A stretch of DNA of 64,000 bases. It comes from Candidatus Zhuqueibacterota bacterium (GTDB lineage Bacteria; BS750m-G25). Shown piece after piece: positions 7,777-17,085 of this stretch. Position 1 is the stretch's first letter. Every line of letters begins with the position of its first letter. The translations under genes were made by a program, and so were the position numbers. The notes beneath the pieces are model-generated. The model ran no database searches. It worked only from the letters and a program-made list of their open reading frames with translations, and was not told the origin of the DNA. Location: contig JADHWK010000001.1 in assembly GCA_016783505.1 (NCBI GenBank), positions 133,336 to 197,335 on the forward strand, in the 5' to 3' direction.

Positions 7777-10700
7777 CTATTTGATCAACAGACATTTCCT
7801 CACCCGGATCATCCCTCCCGATTCTAACCGGTAAAAGTAAAGACCCGAAGGGAGGCCAGAAGCATCCCACCAGATCCAGTGGGAACCAGGCCCCTTCACC
7901 CCGTCCACCAACCGGGCTACTTCCTGACCCCGAAGGTTAAACACCCGCAGTCTGAGAGACCCCGACCGGGGCAGATCATACCGGATGACCGTCCTCGGGT
8001 TAAAAGGATTGGGATAGTTGGGATAGAGGGCAAATTTCAGGGGAACCCCGGAAGTCTTTTCCTTCACCCCGGTGAAGAAGGTATCGGGCGGGTCGGTGGT
8101 GAACTTGATGGCCATGCTGTCCCTAAGCATCCCTGCCGCCAGGGGATAACGATTGACATAGCTATATTCAATCCCATCCGACCCTTCAGGGTTTTCAATC
8201 CCCACGGTGGCAAAATTATTGTCCCAGTCCACGTTGTTGATCGTGTGGTATTGGAACAGGATCTCCCCATCCCCGGTCTCGGTCGGGTAATGCACAGGAT
8301 CGAATAAAATGACCTCAAAGGTTTCCGGAGCGCTGTTATATCGGTTGAGCACCCGGCTCCATTCGACGACAAAACGATGGTTTTGATCATCATCCCAATA
8401 AAAGACGTTGATCACGTTCTCATGCCCCCCGACCACCAGGCTGGAATCCAGGTCGTCCCAGAAGGGGGCTATCATCCCATAGGGGCCCAGGGCCGCCGGG
8501 ATTGCCCAGTTGATAAAATCGTACATCCAGGTAGAGCCCATGGCGATCCACCCGTTGGAACAAACGGTTATGGTATCATAATCCTGACCATAGTAGCGGA
8601 ATCCGAACGGGAGCGGCAGGGCACGGGATTGGTCGTCAGCCATGGTGAAGGCCGTACCCAACCCCCCGTAAGCGGGGTCAATTTCCACCCAGTCATATAC
8701 TGGGGCCTCTTCATAATGGGTATCGTAATGGTCATAGGCAAAGTAGCCATACCCATCGGGCCCCAGCGGGGCGGTGGAATCAACCTGACCGATGGTGAGC
8801 TGAAACCCGGTTCGCCCCAGGTTAACTTCCCCGCTGGTCAACTGGATCTGGAATCCAACCAACCGCCCTGAATAGGTAGATGGCTCAGCCTGAACGAGAA
8901 AGGAGGACTGCCCCACAGCCTGGGACCCAGGGTTTATATTCCCGAACGTTACCACTGAATCCAGAACGCTAACGGCGTTGGTGTTGGCCCGCAGAATACC
9001 GGTTACCCCAGTTGCCGTAAAGCTGCCGTCGTTCTGTATAGTTACCGTTAGCTCAGCCGTCTCCCCGGGGTCGAGAAAACCGTCTCCCCCGGCCTCAATG
9101 GTATGGGACTGATAGACCAGTTTTGCCGACCCCACCACCAGGGCCAACTTGGACACCCACGGGGTGCCGCCCTCATCCTGGGCGGTGAGGGTAAAGTTTA
9201 TGGCATGGTTGTGGGGGCACTCGGGCGACACCGTAAATACAAATGAGTCTGGTGGGGACATTGATTGACCCCCTTCAATATTACCATAACTTACCTCATC
9301 AATGGCAATCTCAACATAAGGATCGTTCTCCGCCAGATTGGCTGTCACCCCGGGGGCAGACGTGGTGCCGAAGTTTTTAAGGGTAACCCCCAATTCAATG
9401 GTCTCCCCTGGATTGATAATACCATCACCGTTCCCCTGACTGGGGGATGTGCCATCATCGTCAACGGTGGAATTTTCATAGCCCACAAAAACCCCCTCCC
9501 TGAGGACGGATATGTCAGCTAAGTAGGGGATAAAGTTGTGTTTGGTCACCGTGAGCAAAAAGGTCCCTTCCGTTTCTGGGTTAATGGGCAGTTCCACCCC
9601 CCCGTTCCCGGCCGTCAAACCCCGAACATAGGTCTCATCATCCTTCCACCCGCATACCAGCGCCCCCGGAACCGGAGTATAGTTACTATCCAAAACCATT
9701 AATGAAAAAGTATTGAGCCCCAGGGGTATGGTATCCGGATGGGTTACCAGTAAGGGTTGGGGAATGTCCGTCCACATATTGAGTTCGGGATCCCCCAGGA
9801 TGTTATAGACCTGAAAATAGAATTCCGTCCACCCCCCGGGTTCCCGGTTATTGGGAAAGCTATTGTAAAGCTCGATTTTTCCCCGCAGGAGTGCCTCCCC
9901 CAACCGGTAGATATCCCCGTCTAAAATTCCCCAGTAAAAACCGGCATCAATGGAGTTGTTATGTCGGGTCTGGGTATGCAGGTCGCTGGGACCTATGAAG
10001 GCGATGCCCCCGATGGGGTTCTGAGCCGTCCCCACCCTCAGCCAGGCCTCCCCGAAACAACGGTCAAAGGCAAAATCCCCTGTCTGACAGACCATTGAGG
10101 TCACCACCGGAAGCTTCCATACATTACTCAACCCTTGTACATCCTCAATATAGAACTGGGGATAGTGCCAGCCCCGGTAGTAACCCCAACCCCGATAGTT
10201 AACGAAGCTTACCCCCTGGTTGATGAAATTCGAAATCTCATCGGTACCCGGAAAGGCAGGGGGATAAAATACGGTATCTACCTGGTTAAAACCGTAGTTC
10301 AACATTTTCTCCCTCACCCACAGCTTGGTAAGCCGGGGAGTGGTGGGGATCGGCGGGGTAACGCTGTAGTTCCCAGCCACCACCAGGGCCTTTTTATGCC
10401 AGCCTGTAGTAACCATACAGGTATCATATCCTATGATTTTGCTGATGACGGTCACCAGTTCCCCGGTAGACCCCACCGATAACCGACCCACGAGTAGGTC
10501 GGGAAAGTAGTCATCCCCGTCCAGCGTGCTGTAGGGGTGGTCGCTGGTATTCTGGGCGCCAGTGGCGGGGGATGGGACGCTCAGGAAGTGGGGAATATCC
10601 GGGGTGTCTCCTACCAGCAGCAGGTATTCCGGCGGCGTCTCGCTATCATAGGCGTCCTGAACGTAGGCCAAGATTTCCTCCTTTGTCCCCCCCGTCTCAT

Positions 10701-11514
10701 CAGTGGTCACCACCACGGTTTCTATCCCCTTGCGCTGCTTCCATTCGGCCAGATAGGAAAGGATGGGGGCGTATTGGGGTTTGGTGATAATGAGATAGCA
10801 GCTGGGTTGCAGCTCAACATCGGCGGCTCGGACAATATCATAGTTAACAACCAGTTTTCGATAGAGGTTATCAAAGGCTTTTGAAAAGGGTCGGGTTTCA
10901 ACCTTGGCGTTGGTTAGATCTCTGCCCTGATAGTTTATCCCCACCTGCAATTCCCTGTAAACCCGTAACATTCCTTTGGCCGGATTATATTGAATCGGAC
11001 AGATCGAAAGGGATACCAGCCGCAGGTCCCGGAGGATGAACGGCCGGCTGATGGTCACGATGGATTGGGGAAGAAATTCATCTTGGGCGTAAAACCGTTG
11101 GGCCACCATTGGGTCCACTGAGAATTCATCACCATCCTGGTTGAATGGGACCAAGCGAAAACCGTCCAGCAGAACGCTGTCTTCCCCGAGAACCTCCACG
11201 GAAACCCCCTTATCCCCGGGGATAGCCACCAAGACGGTGATGACCGGCAGCGCGGGCCGGTCTGACCAATGCGTAAAGCCGCTATCGGGCAGTTTGATTT
11301 TCTGATATTCCTCTCCATAAATGACGACCGACTCCCATTCCAGGGCGTTTATGGAAACCCCTATTCGGGTTTGAACGTCGTCGGAGGCCAAAACCTTGAG
11401 GAGACCATCGGGGGTTTCCACTCCGGGGTTTAACTCAATGATTCCTCCCTCAAGCACCCCTATCCAACCGAGTAAAAATACGAGAAGATTGACCAAGATT
11501 TGCTCTTTTACCAT
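7777..11514 (-). CDS. C25 (gingipain-like) secreted protein with C-terminal sorting tail
   Basis: 1245 residues with a signal peptide (hydrophobic residues 7-21). Residues ~45-230 resemble the C25 propeptide; ~238-590 a C25 catalytic-like domain with YLLLVGD, DGDDYFPDLLVGRLSV and NILGDPELNMW. The gingipain Cys is kept (C476 in MVCQTGDF), but the position of the catalytic His in NYxGHG is Trp443 (NYRGWG). Then come two CARDB-like beta domains (each opening with GNGDGIINPGETIEL-type sequence), a GPDGYGYFAYD module (~920-1130), and a tail with YPNPFNP ending RKCLLIK. AAAGGATAGTAA precedes the ATG. Probably a surface protein; protease activity is doubtful. Confidence 0.88.
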   Translation of the reverse strand: MVKEQILVNLLVFLLGWIGVLEGGIIELNPGVETPDGLLKVLASDDVQTRIGVSINALEWESVVIYGEEYQKIKLPDSGFTHWSDRPALPVITVLVAIPGDKGVSVEVLGEDSVLLDGFRLVPFNQDGDEFSVDPMVAQRFYAQDEFLPQSIVTISRPFILRDLRLVSLSICPIQYNPAKGMLRVYRELQVGINYQGRDLTNAKVETRPFSKAFDNLYRKLVVNYDIVRAADVELQPSCYLIITKPQYAPILSYLAEWKQRKGIETVVVTTDETGGTKEEILAYVQDAYDSETPPEYLLLVGDTPDIPHFLSVPSPATGAQNTSDHPYSTLDGDDYFPDLLVGRLSVGSTGELVTVISKIIGYDTCMVTTGWHKKALVVAGNYSVTPPIPTTPRLTKLWVREKMLNYGFNQVDTVFYPPAFPGTDEISNFINQGVSFVNYRGWGYYRGWHYPQFYIEDVQGLSNVWKLPVVTSMVCQTGDFAFDRCFGEAWLRVGTAQNPIGGIAFIGPSDLHTQTRHNNSIDAGFYWGILDGDIYRLGEALLRGKIELYNSFPNNREPGGWTEFYFQVYNILGDPELNMWTDIPQPLLVTHPDTIPLGLNTFSLMVLDSNYTPVPGALVCGWKDDETYVRGLTAGNGGVELPINPETEGTFLLTVTKHNFIPYLADISVLREGVFVGYENSTVDDDGTSPSQGNGDGIINPGETIELGVTLKNFGTTSAPGVTANLAENDPYVEIAIDEVSYGNIEGGQSMSPPDSFVFTVSPECPHNHAINFTLTAQDEGGTPWVSKLALVVGSAKLVYQSHTIEAGGDGFLDPGETAELTVTIQNDGSFTATGVTGILRANTNAVSVLDSVVTFGNINPGSQAVGQSSFLVQAEPSTYSGRLVGFQIQLTSGEVNLGRTGFQLTIGQVDSTAPLGPDGYGYFAYDHYDTHYEEAPVYDWVEIDPAYGGLGTAFTMADDQSRALPLPFGFRYYGQDYDTITVCSNGWIAMGSTWMYDFINWAIPAALGPYGMIAPFWDDLDSSLVVGGHENVINVFYWDDDQNHRFVVEWSRVLNRYNSAPETFEVILFDPVHYPTETGDGEILFQYHTINNVDWDNNFATVGIENPEGSDGIEYSYVNRYPLAAGMLRDSMAIKFTTDPPDTFFTGVKEKTSGVPLKFALYPNYPNPFNPRTVIRYDLPRSGSLRLRVFNLRGQEVARLVDGVKGPGSHWIWWDASGLPSGLYFYRLESGGMIRVRKCLLIK

Positions 11515-11590
11515 TTACTATCCTTTCATTTTAATATCCAAAACCAACTTCGCTTCGGTCGTCCATACGGACTGATTGCAATTTTGCTTA

Positions 11591-11610
11591 TCGGTCAGGC
11601 GCCCGACTGA
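11591..11610. repeat. GTCAGGCGCC palindrome family member
   Basis: TCGGTCAGGCGCCCGACTGA, 8 of 10 arm positions complementary. Preceded at 11568-11575 by a related GTCC...GGAC hairpin. Sits upstream of the C25-like gene. Confidence 0.6.
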
Positions 11611-11684
11611 TTGGGTATTATTATGATGTTTTTTCATCTGTGGCTAAATTAATAAATTTTAACCAAAAATGCAAGGTGATTTAT

Positions 11685-11713
11685 CAAAAAGCCCCTGACA
11701 GAACTGACAGGGG
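11685..11713 (-). terminator. Probable intrinsic terminator (CCCCTG/CAGGGG stem plus T-run)
   Basis: On the minus strand CCCCTG-TCAGTTCTGT-CAGGGG is followed by CTTTTTG. It could end read-through from the permease gene 360 nt upstream. It contains a direct CTGTCAG-TT-CTGTCAG repeat. The remaining bases of 11515-12074 hold no gene that I can see. Confidence 0.5.
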
Positions 11714-11910
11714 TTCGTAATAGGAGATATTTTTAACTTGCCCGTAAAGGATGTTGCCCTACTCGACTATTATATTGCCACCATATAAATACGGCGGATA
11801 ACAACATTTATCGTGAGAGTAGATTTAATCTATATTGGTGTGTAATTTAATTTTGAGTTATTTTCAAAATATTTCACCACAAATTACTTTCGGTCACTCA
11901 GCTGTTTCTT

Positions 11911-11963
11911 CCTGTAATTGTAATCTATCTATAATCTTCTGAAGATTATGCCTTTAATTGTAA
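11911..11963. repeat. Perfect dyad flanked by direct repeats
   Basis: ATAATCTTC-T-GAAGATTAT at 11931-11949 is a perfect 9-bp dyad with one central base. It is bracketed by CCTGTAATTGTAA (11911) and CCTTTAATTGTAA (11951), 12 of 13 identical. The 1-nt centre argues for a DNA-binding site or an inserted element rather than an RNA hairpin. Function unknown. Confidence 0.5.
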
Positions 11964-12074
11964 AAAGTCAAGCACGTTTTGGCGTTTGTTTGGTGGGATA
12001 ATGAAAAACCCACTTGTCATTCTTTGCCTGATCCGTAAAAAAAGGGAGACAATCTATGGTAATATCTGACTTTA

Positions 12075-13436
12075 TCAGGATGAAATGTTTCCTTTGCCTA
12101 ACCTAATACGTTTCCTTCGCCAATACCAGTAGACGGGCATTCCGACGACGATAATAATAATTCCTCGCAGGGGTTCCAATGGCCTTTCGATCAGGGTGTT
12201 GATCAAAATCCACATCGAGACTAGGATGAAGATGGCAGGGGTAACCGGGTAGCCCCATACCCGAAAGGGCCTTTCCAGTTCGGGTCGCCTCACCCTTAGC
12301 ACATATACTCCTACCCCCACTGCCGCCGAGAGCAGTACCATGATGAACACTGTAAAGACGAGCAATTTCTCAAACGTCCCCAATATTAGCACCAGTCCAC
12401 AGGACCAGACCATCTGGAGGATAATGGCTAAAGCCGGGGTCCGAAACCTGAGATGAACCCGGCTCGCCCACCTGAAAAATAGCTCGTCTTTGGCCATGGC
12501 ATAATAGATGCGGGGACCGGTAAGTATGGTGGCGTTCAGACAACCGAGGATGGAGACGATGATCGCCAGCGAGATGAAAGTCGCCGCCCGGTGGCCAAAC
12601 AATCGCACCGATGCCACCTCGGCGATATTGATCACCCCAGCCATTTCTTCGGCGGGCAGGCCGTAGAGAAAGACAGCGTTCAGGGCCAGGTAGATCAGGA
12701 TGACCACCCCGGTTCCCAGGCAGAGGGATAACGGGAGGTCCCGTTGGGGGTTTCTAACTTCGCCCGCCACGTAGGCGGTGGCCGCCCAGCCGTAATAGGC
12801 AAAAGTCACTCCGATCAGACCCAGTCCCAGGCCGGAAAAGAGCCCCTTTTCTATCGGAATCCCTGAGGAGGTGGACAGATTTTCAACGTGCCCTTTCCCT
12901 ACGAGAAACCCCAGGAACACCAGCAACAGGACAGCCGTCACCTTGAGGATGGTGAGCCCGTTCTGCACCCCGCTCCCCGCCTTCAGGCCAATGTAATTGA
13001 TGACGGATAGGATAACAATTATCAGGATAGCCGTTAATTGCCCCCCTATCCCCGGGGACAGGCCCGGGATGAACCGGTTCAGATATTCCACGCACCCCAC
13101 CGCCAGGACGGCGATGGACCCTGAGAAGGTGACCCAGAAGGCCGTCCAGCCGTTCAGAAAGCCCCAGAAGGGGCCGTAGGCTTCCCTCAGGTAGACATAA
13201 TCCCCCCCGGCCTTTGGGATGGCGGCCCCCAGCTCGGCGTAACACAGGGCCCCGCAAAGGGAGGCGATCCCACCCAGCAACCACACCAGCATGATCCATC
13301 CCGGATGGTGGACGGCCCCGGCGATAACCCCGGTGGTGGTGAAGATCCCCACCCCGATGATGTTGCCAATCACCAGCAGGGTCGTATCCCAGGGACCCAA
13401 TCCCCTTATTAATTCCGGCTGCTTTTTCTCGGACAC
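12075..13436 (-). CDS. APC superfamily amino-acid permease
   Basis: 453 residues and about twelve hydrophobic segments, the normal size for amino acid-polyamine-organocation carriers. The N-terminal signature VIGNIIGVGIFTTTGVIAG and the following CYAELGAAIPKAGGDYVYL are characteristic of the LAT/amino-acid exchanger branch. Imports or exchanges an amino acid at the inner membrane; the substrate is not predictable. The start is GTG at 13436, with an in-frame TGA two codons upstream and no obvious ribosome site. It stands alone between two secreted-protein genes. 13437-13720 upstream holds no gene that I can support. Confidence 0.9.
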   Translation of the reverse strand: MSEKKQPELIRGLGPWDTTLLVIGNIIGVGIFTTTGVIAGAVHHPGWIMLVWLLGGIASLCGALCYAELGAAIPKAGGDYVYLREAYGPFWGFLNGWTAFWVTFSGSIAVLAVGCVEYLNRFIPGLSPGIGGQLTAILIIVILSVINYIGLKAGSGVQNGLTILKVTAVLLLVFLGFLVGKGHVENLSTSSGIPIEKGLFSGLGLGLIGVTFAYYGWAATAYVAGEVRNPQRDLPLSLCLGTGVVILIYLALNAVFLYGLPAEEMAGVINIAEVASVRLFGHRAATFISLAIIVSILGCLNATILTGPRIYYAMAKDELFFRWASRVHLRFRTPALAIILQMVWSCGLVLILGTFEKLLVFTVFIMVLLSAAVGVGVYVLRVRRPELERPFRVWGYPVTPAIFILVSMWILINTLIERPLEPLRGIIIIVVGMPVYWYWRRKRIRLGKGNISS

Positions 13437-13720
13437 TTGTCAATAAAATTTACGTTCTAAACTCTAATAGAGAATTGTTTTTCAAAATATCCAATACCTT
13501 ATTAGTTAAACCTTTCCTTATCTACATCCTTAAGAGGGATGAATTTAAAAACGGAAATTCTTCCCCCGAGACTTTCGGAACGACCTTGGGACACGGTAAG
13601 AATGACAAGCCTGCGGTTCAGTGTGTTAGACTCCAATGTTGTCATCCTACAAGTTTATCCCAGGGTTGTTTTCCTTTCATTGTTATTACACTTCGCACTC
13701 CGAACTTCCCCCTTCGCACT

Positions 13721-16700
13721 TTAGCGGAGCAGGAGCATTTTCTTTGTCCCTGAAAAACCCTTCACTTCTAGCCGATAGAAATAGATTCCCGAAGCCATCC
13801 CCCCACTTTCCCACCCCACCTGATGATACCCCGCTTCCCGATAATCATCCACTAGAGTAGCTACCCCCTGCCCTAAAATATTGTAGACCTTCAGGGTTAC
13901 ATGACCGTATTGTGGAAGACCGTATACAATGGTGGTAACGGGGTTGAAGGGATTAGGATAATTCTGACAGAGTTGGTAGGAGGTGGGAATGGCTCCCTTT
14001 TTATCTGGGGATACCCCGACCACATAATCAACGACAGCGTGATTGGATGTGTCACTTACCCCACCTGTATAGACTGCAGTTACCCAGTACTCATAGGTAT
14101 CCGTCTCTTCAAGGGTATCCTGATAAGTCGTGTCAGGGATCAAAGAATCAATTTTAACCCCATTGCGGTAGACATCAAATCCCTCCAGGGAGAGAAGATC
14201 GTGGGGTTTTAATCTGCCCCCCTTTCTTAGGGATCCTGAAAACGGCGATTCCCAGTTCAGGGTGACGGCGGACCCCCCTAATGTGGCCATGAGATTTGTT
14301 GGGGTAAGTAGGGCGTAGAGTTCAAAGTCAATGTTCTCGGTGGTCTGTCCCTCTATCACTTCCACCCGTCCGGCGAAACCGATTTCGTAACCGGCAAGTT
14401 CCGCCCCGACATCCTGAAAGCCAACCCGAACCGAATCCAGCCGATAGAACCCCGAGGAATCGGGGCTGGTGGAAATCCCCCCGGCTAATACCACCGTCTG
14501 GGTCACCTCCCCATCACCACCCCTAAGGATTATCAGACCGGAAATTGACCCGTAAGCCGGTACCAGGCCGGTGGTAAAGGTGATAGCTATACCAGGATCC
14601 AGGGGAAAGGCGTGGGGATCATAGACGTCATCGAATAGAACCTCAATCCCCACGGTCTGATCCGGGCTTTCTATTCCCACCGTGCACTCGGTGGGGTCGC
14701 TGACCCCGTTATATTGGAATACGATCTCCCCGTCCCCGGTTTGAGTGACCCAATATTCCGGATCATAGAGAACGATTTCAAACGTCTCCGGCACGTTGGG
14801 CGTCCACTGATAGACCCCGTTGTACTCGATGATGAAACGGTGGCGGACCCCATCGTAATAGGTGCAAACCGTACCCACCTCCTGGGGTGAAAGGTCCTCC
14901 CAGAAGGGAGCCATCATCGCCGGGGGCCCGTCGGGGTTGGGTATGGCAGAATTGGAGTAATCCGTGGAGCTTGTAGTCCCCATTGCAACCCAACCATTCC
15001 CACATATAGAAATCTGGTCGTACAGGTTCCCGTAGTAGATAAAGGTAAACGGTAAATCCACCTGAAACGTCTGGTCATCGGCGGTAAACCCAAGCACCGT
15101 GCCCGCCCCTCCCTCCTGGGGGTCAATCTCAATCCATTCAAAGTTATGACCCAGAGGACCATCCTGGGAATCGTAGGCGTAGTAGCCGTACCCATCGGGC
15201 CCGATGGGGAGGTTACGGATGTCCCCGATGATGAGGTTGAAATCATCCATCCACTCGGTAGATTCGGTATCCCTGATAGCCAAAGTAAAGTTGACCTCAT
15301 ATCCCAGAGGGCTGGAGCGGTCAATGATGAAATCAAAATCATCCCCCGATGTCACACTGTCCTGGGGGGGAAAATCCCCGAAGAATTCGACCGAATCGGT
15401 GATGGTGATGTAGGGATCATCGCACCTTAAGACGGCGTAAACCCCAATGGCGCTCCCGAGCCCGATGTTGGTCAGGGTGACCGGCATCTCGATAGACTCA
15501 CCCGGATCCGGAACCCCGTCCCCGTCTCCCCGGCTGGTTCCTGAGGAATCATCATCTACGGTGTGACTTTCATAGATAAGAAGGGGTCCTAAAGAGGCAT
15601 TCACCCGAAGGTCAGCGGTCATCACCGCAGCGGGATCGCTGATGTCTTCCACCGCCACAAAGGTAAGTTCCCCCCAATAATTGCGGCTGTCAGGCACGGA
15701 GCGGAAGTTGATCTCTCGGTTTAAAGCACTTCCAGGATAAGGGTCCCCTCCGTCCCCCCGGTTATGGTCATGTTCTAAATTCCAGAGCCCATCCGCCTGT
15801 TCCAGGGCCACTAAATAGTGCTGAGCCGGGTTCAAACCCGGATACCATTCATTATCATTTTGTGTAGTAATGCTTTCATCCACATGATAGATCATAAGTC
15901 CGGCACCGGGAAGAAAGGAATCAAAACCCACCTGCTGCCGATTTTCAGCCAGGAAGTATTCATTTCCCGGATTGCCGTTGGTCCAGAGGACGACCACCGC
16001 GCCGCTATCATATACCTGATCAAAAACATAATTTGAGGTATCGAATGCGATCACCGACTCCTGAGCCCAGCCCAACTGAAGCCGGCACCAGGCGTCCAGC
16101 ATGGCCGGGGATCCACCCATCCCACTAGGTCCACTCCAAGAACCCCCCGCCATCAGGCTCCACCTCCCCAGACCGGCTGAGGAACCATCCCGGTCGTAAA
16201 GATCGGGCAACCGTCCCACCGAATGCCCCATCTCGTGGGCATAAACCCCCACCGTCATGTCCCCGGGACTCTGCCAATACTCCGGCTCCATGGAATAGCG
16301 ATACACCCACACCCCGTCCACCTGTATGGGACCGGTAACCCAGGCGTGGGACCAGATATCGTTTGCCGAACCGGTAAATTCTGCCCCGGGGCCCGAATGG
16401 ATGACAAACAGCCCCTCCACCCAACCATCCCCGTCGTTGTCAAAAATGCTGAAATCAACCGCAGAGTCGGCCAAAGCCACCACATCCTCAACCAACCGCT
16501 GGGCATTGTAGGGATAGGAGCCAAAACCGTTCTGCCCCGCTACGTAATATGAATAGGTTTGGGGAGCCCGATACCAACCGGATATCAATCCTACCAGCTC
16601 CATCGAATCAAAGGAAGCCGCCCGATAGAATTCCCGGAGGGAACCGGTGTTATACGGATTCAACGTCCCCCAATCCACGTCTAACCCGAACATTAAACTA

Positions 16701-17032
16701 TCGAAATATGAGGGCTCTACCACCGCCGGTTGATCTGAAAAATCCACCAGAAGGAAAATGGCATTGAATTCTTCCAATTGCAGAACCGACCGCCCCTCCC
16801 TTTCGAATACCATCTTACCCTCGGCGTTTCGAACAAAACGACCAAGGAGCGGCTCAAGCCGGGGCATGTTGGCCGGGAGCCCAATGCCCCGCTCAAGCAG
16901 CCGGGGATGGAGGGGCATACCACTGTGAGTGGAACCAGGGTTAAAAAGAACCCCGTGCTTTTGTAAAGCAGCGGCAGATGATAGAAACACCCCCAAAAGA
17001 ATGACGGCCAAAACAAATACAGACTTTCTCAT
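13721..17032 (-). CDS. M6-family metalloprotease with sorting tail
   Basis: 1103 residues from ATG 17032, chosen over an upstream ATG at 17179 because AAGGAAGGGAAAG precedes it and MRKSVFVLAVILLGVFLSS is a clear signal peptide. The zinc site is HEMGHSVGRLPDLYD (HEXXH at ~266-270 plus the Asp eight residues on). FDNDGDGWVEGLF may bind calcium. Related M6 proteins are immune inhibitor A-like secreted endopeptidases. Downstream lie a CARDB-like domain, a GPDGYGYYAYD module, a carboxypeptidase-regulatory-like domain, a fibronectin-III-like domain, and a tail with YPNPFNP ending KKMLLLR. Likely active and secreted. The 53-nt gap to the upstream C25-like gene suggests cotranscription. Confidence 0.92.
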   Translation of the reverse strand: MRKSVFVLAVILLGVFLSSAAALQKHGVLFNPGSTHSGMPLHPRLLERGIGLPANMPRLEPLLGRFVRNAEGKMVFEREGRSVLQLEEFNAIFLLVDFSDQPAVVEPSYFDSLMFGLDVDWGTLNPYNTGSLREFYRAASFDSMELVGLISGWYRAPQTYSYYVAGQNGFGSYPYNAQRLVEDVVALADSAVDFSIFDNDGDGWVEGLFVIHSGPGAEFTGSANDIWSHAWVTGPIQVDGVWVYRYSMEPEYWQSPGDMTVGVYAHEMGHSVGRLPDLYDRDGSSAGLGRWSLMAGGSWSGPSGMGGSPAMLDAWCRLQLGWAQESVIAFDTSNYVFDQVYDSGAVVVLWTNGNPGNEYFLAENRQQVGFDSFLPGAGLMIYHVDESITTQNDNEWYPGLNPAQHYLVALEQADGLWNLEHDHNRGDGGDPYPGSALNREINFRSVPDSRNYWGELTFVAVEDISDPAAVMTADLRVNASLGPLLIYESHTVDDDSSGTSRGDGDGVPDPGESIEMPVTLTNIGLGSAIGVYAVLRCDDPYITITDSVEFFGDFPPQDSVTSGDDFDFIIDRSSPLGYEVNFTLAIRDTESTEWMDDFNLIIGDIRNLPIGPDGYGYYAYDSQDGPLGHNFEWIEIDPQEGGAGTVLGFTADDQTFQVDLPFTFIYYGNLYDQISICGNGWVAMGTTSSTDYSNSAIPNPDGPPAMMAPFWEDLSPQEVGTVCTYYDGVRHRFIIEYNGVYQWTPNVPETFEIVLYDPEYWVTQTGDGEIVFQYNGVSDPTECTVGIESPDQTVGIEVLFDDVYDPHAFPLDPGIAITFTTGLVPAYGSISGLIILRGGDGEVTQTVVLAGGISTSPDSSGFYRLDSVRVGFQDVGAELAGYEIGFAGRVEVIEGQTTENIDFELYALLTPTNLMATLGGSAVTLNWESPFSGSLRKGGRLKPHDLLSLEGFDVYRNGVKIDSLIPDTTYQDTLEETDTYEYWVTAVYTGGVSDTSNHAVVDYVVGVSPDKKGAIPTSYQLCQNYPNPFNPVTTIVYGLPQYGHVTLKVYNILGQGVATLVDDYREAGYHQVGWESGGMASGIYFYRLEVKGFSGTKKMLLLR

Positions 17033-17085
17033 CTTTCCCTTCCTTAATTTTTTCTTCACGATAAAAGCCTTTAAAGTGTGGCATC

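Noticed and set aside
7576-7827. Plus-strand 83-codon frame overlapping the DsrE-like stub
   Set aside because: Lysine- and proline-rich low-complexity, overlaps the end of the C25-like gene, no ribosome site.
11931-11949. Terminator
   Set aside because: The dyad has a 1-nt centre and no T-run, so it is unlikely to form an RNA hairpin that stops transcription.
13475-13753. Short plus-strand frames in 13475-13860
   Set aside because: Overlap the 3' end of the M6 gene and intergenic DNA, no start signal, no recognisable protein features.
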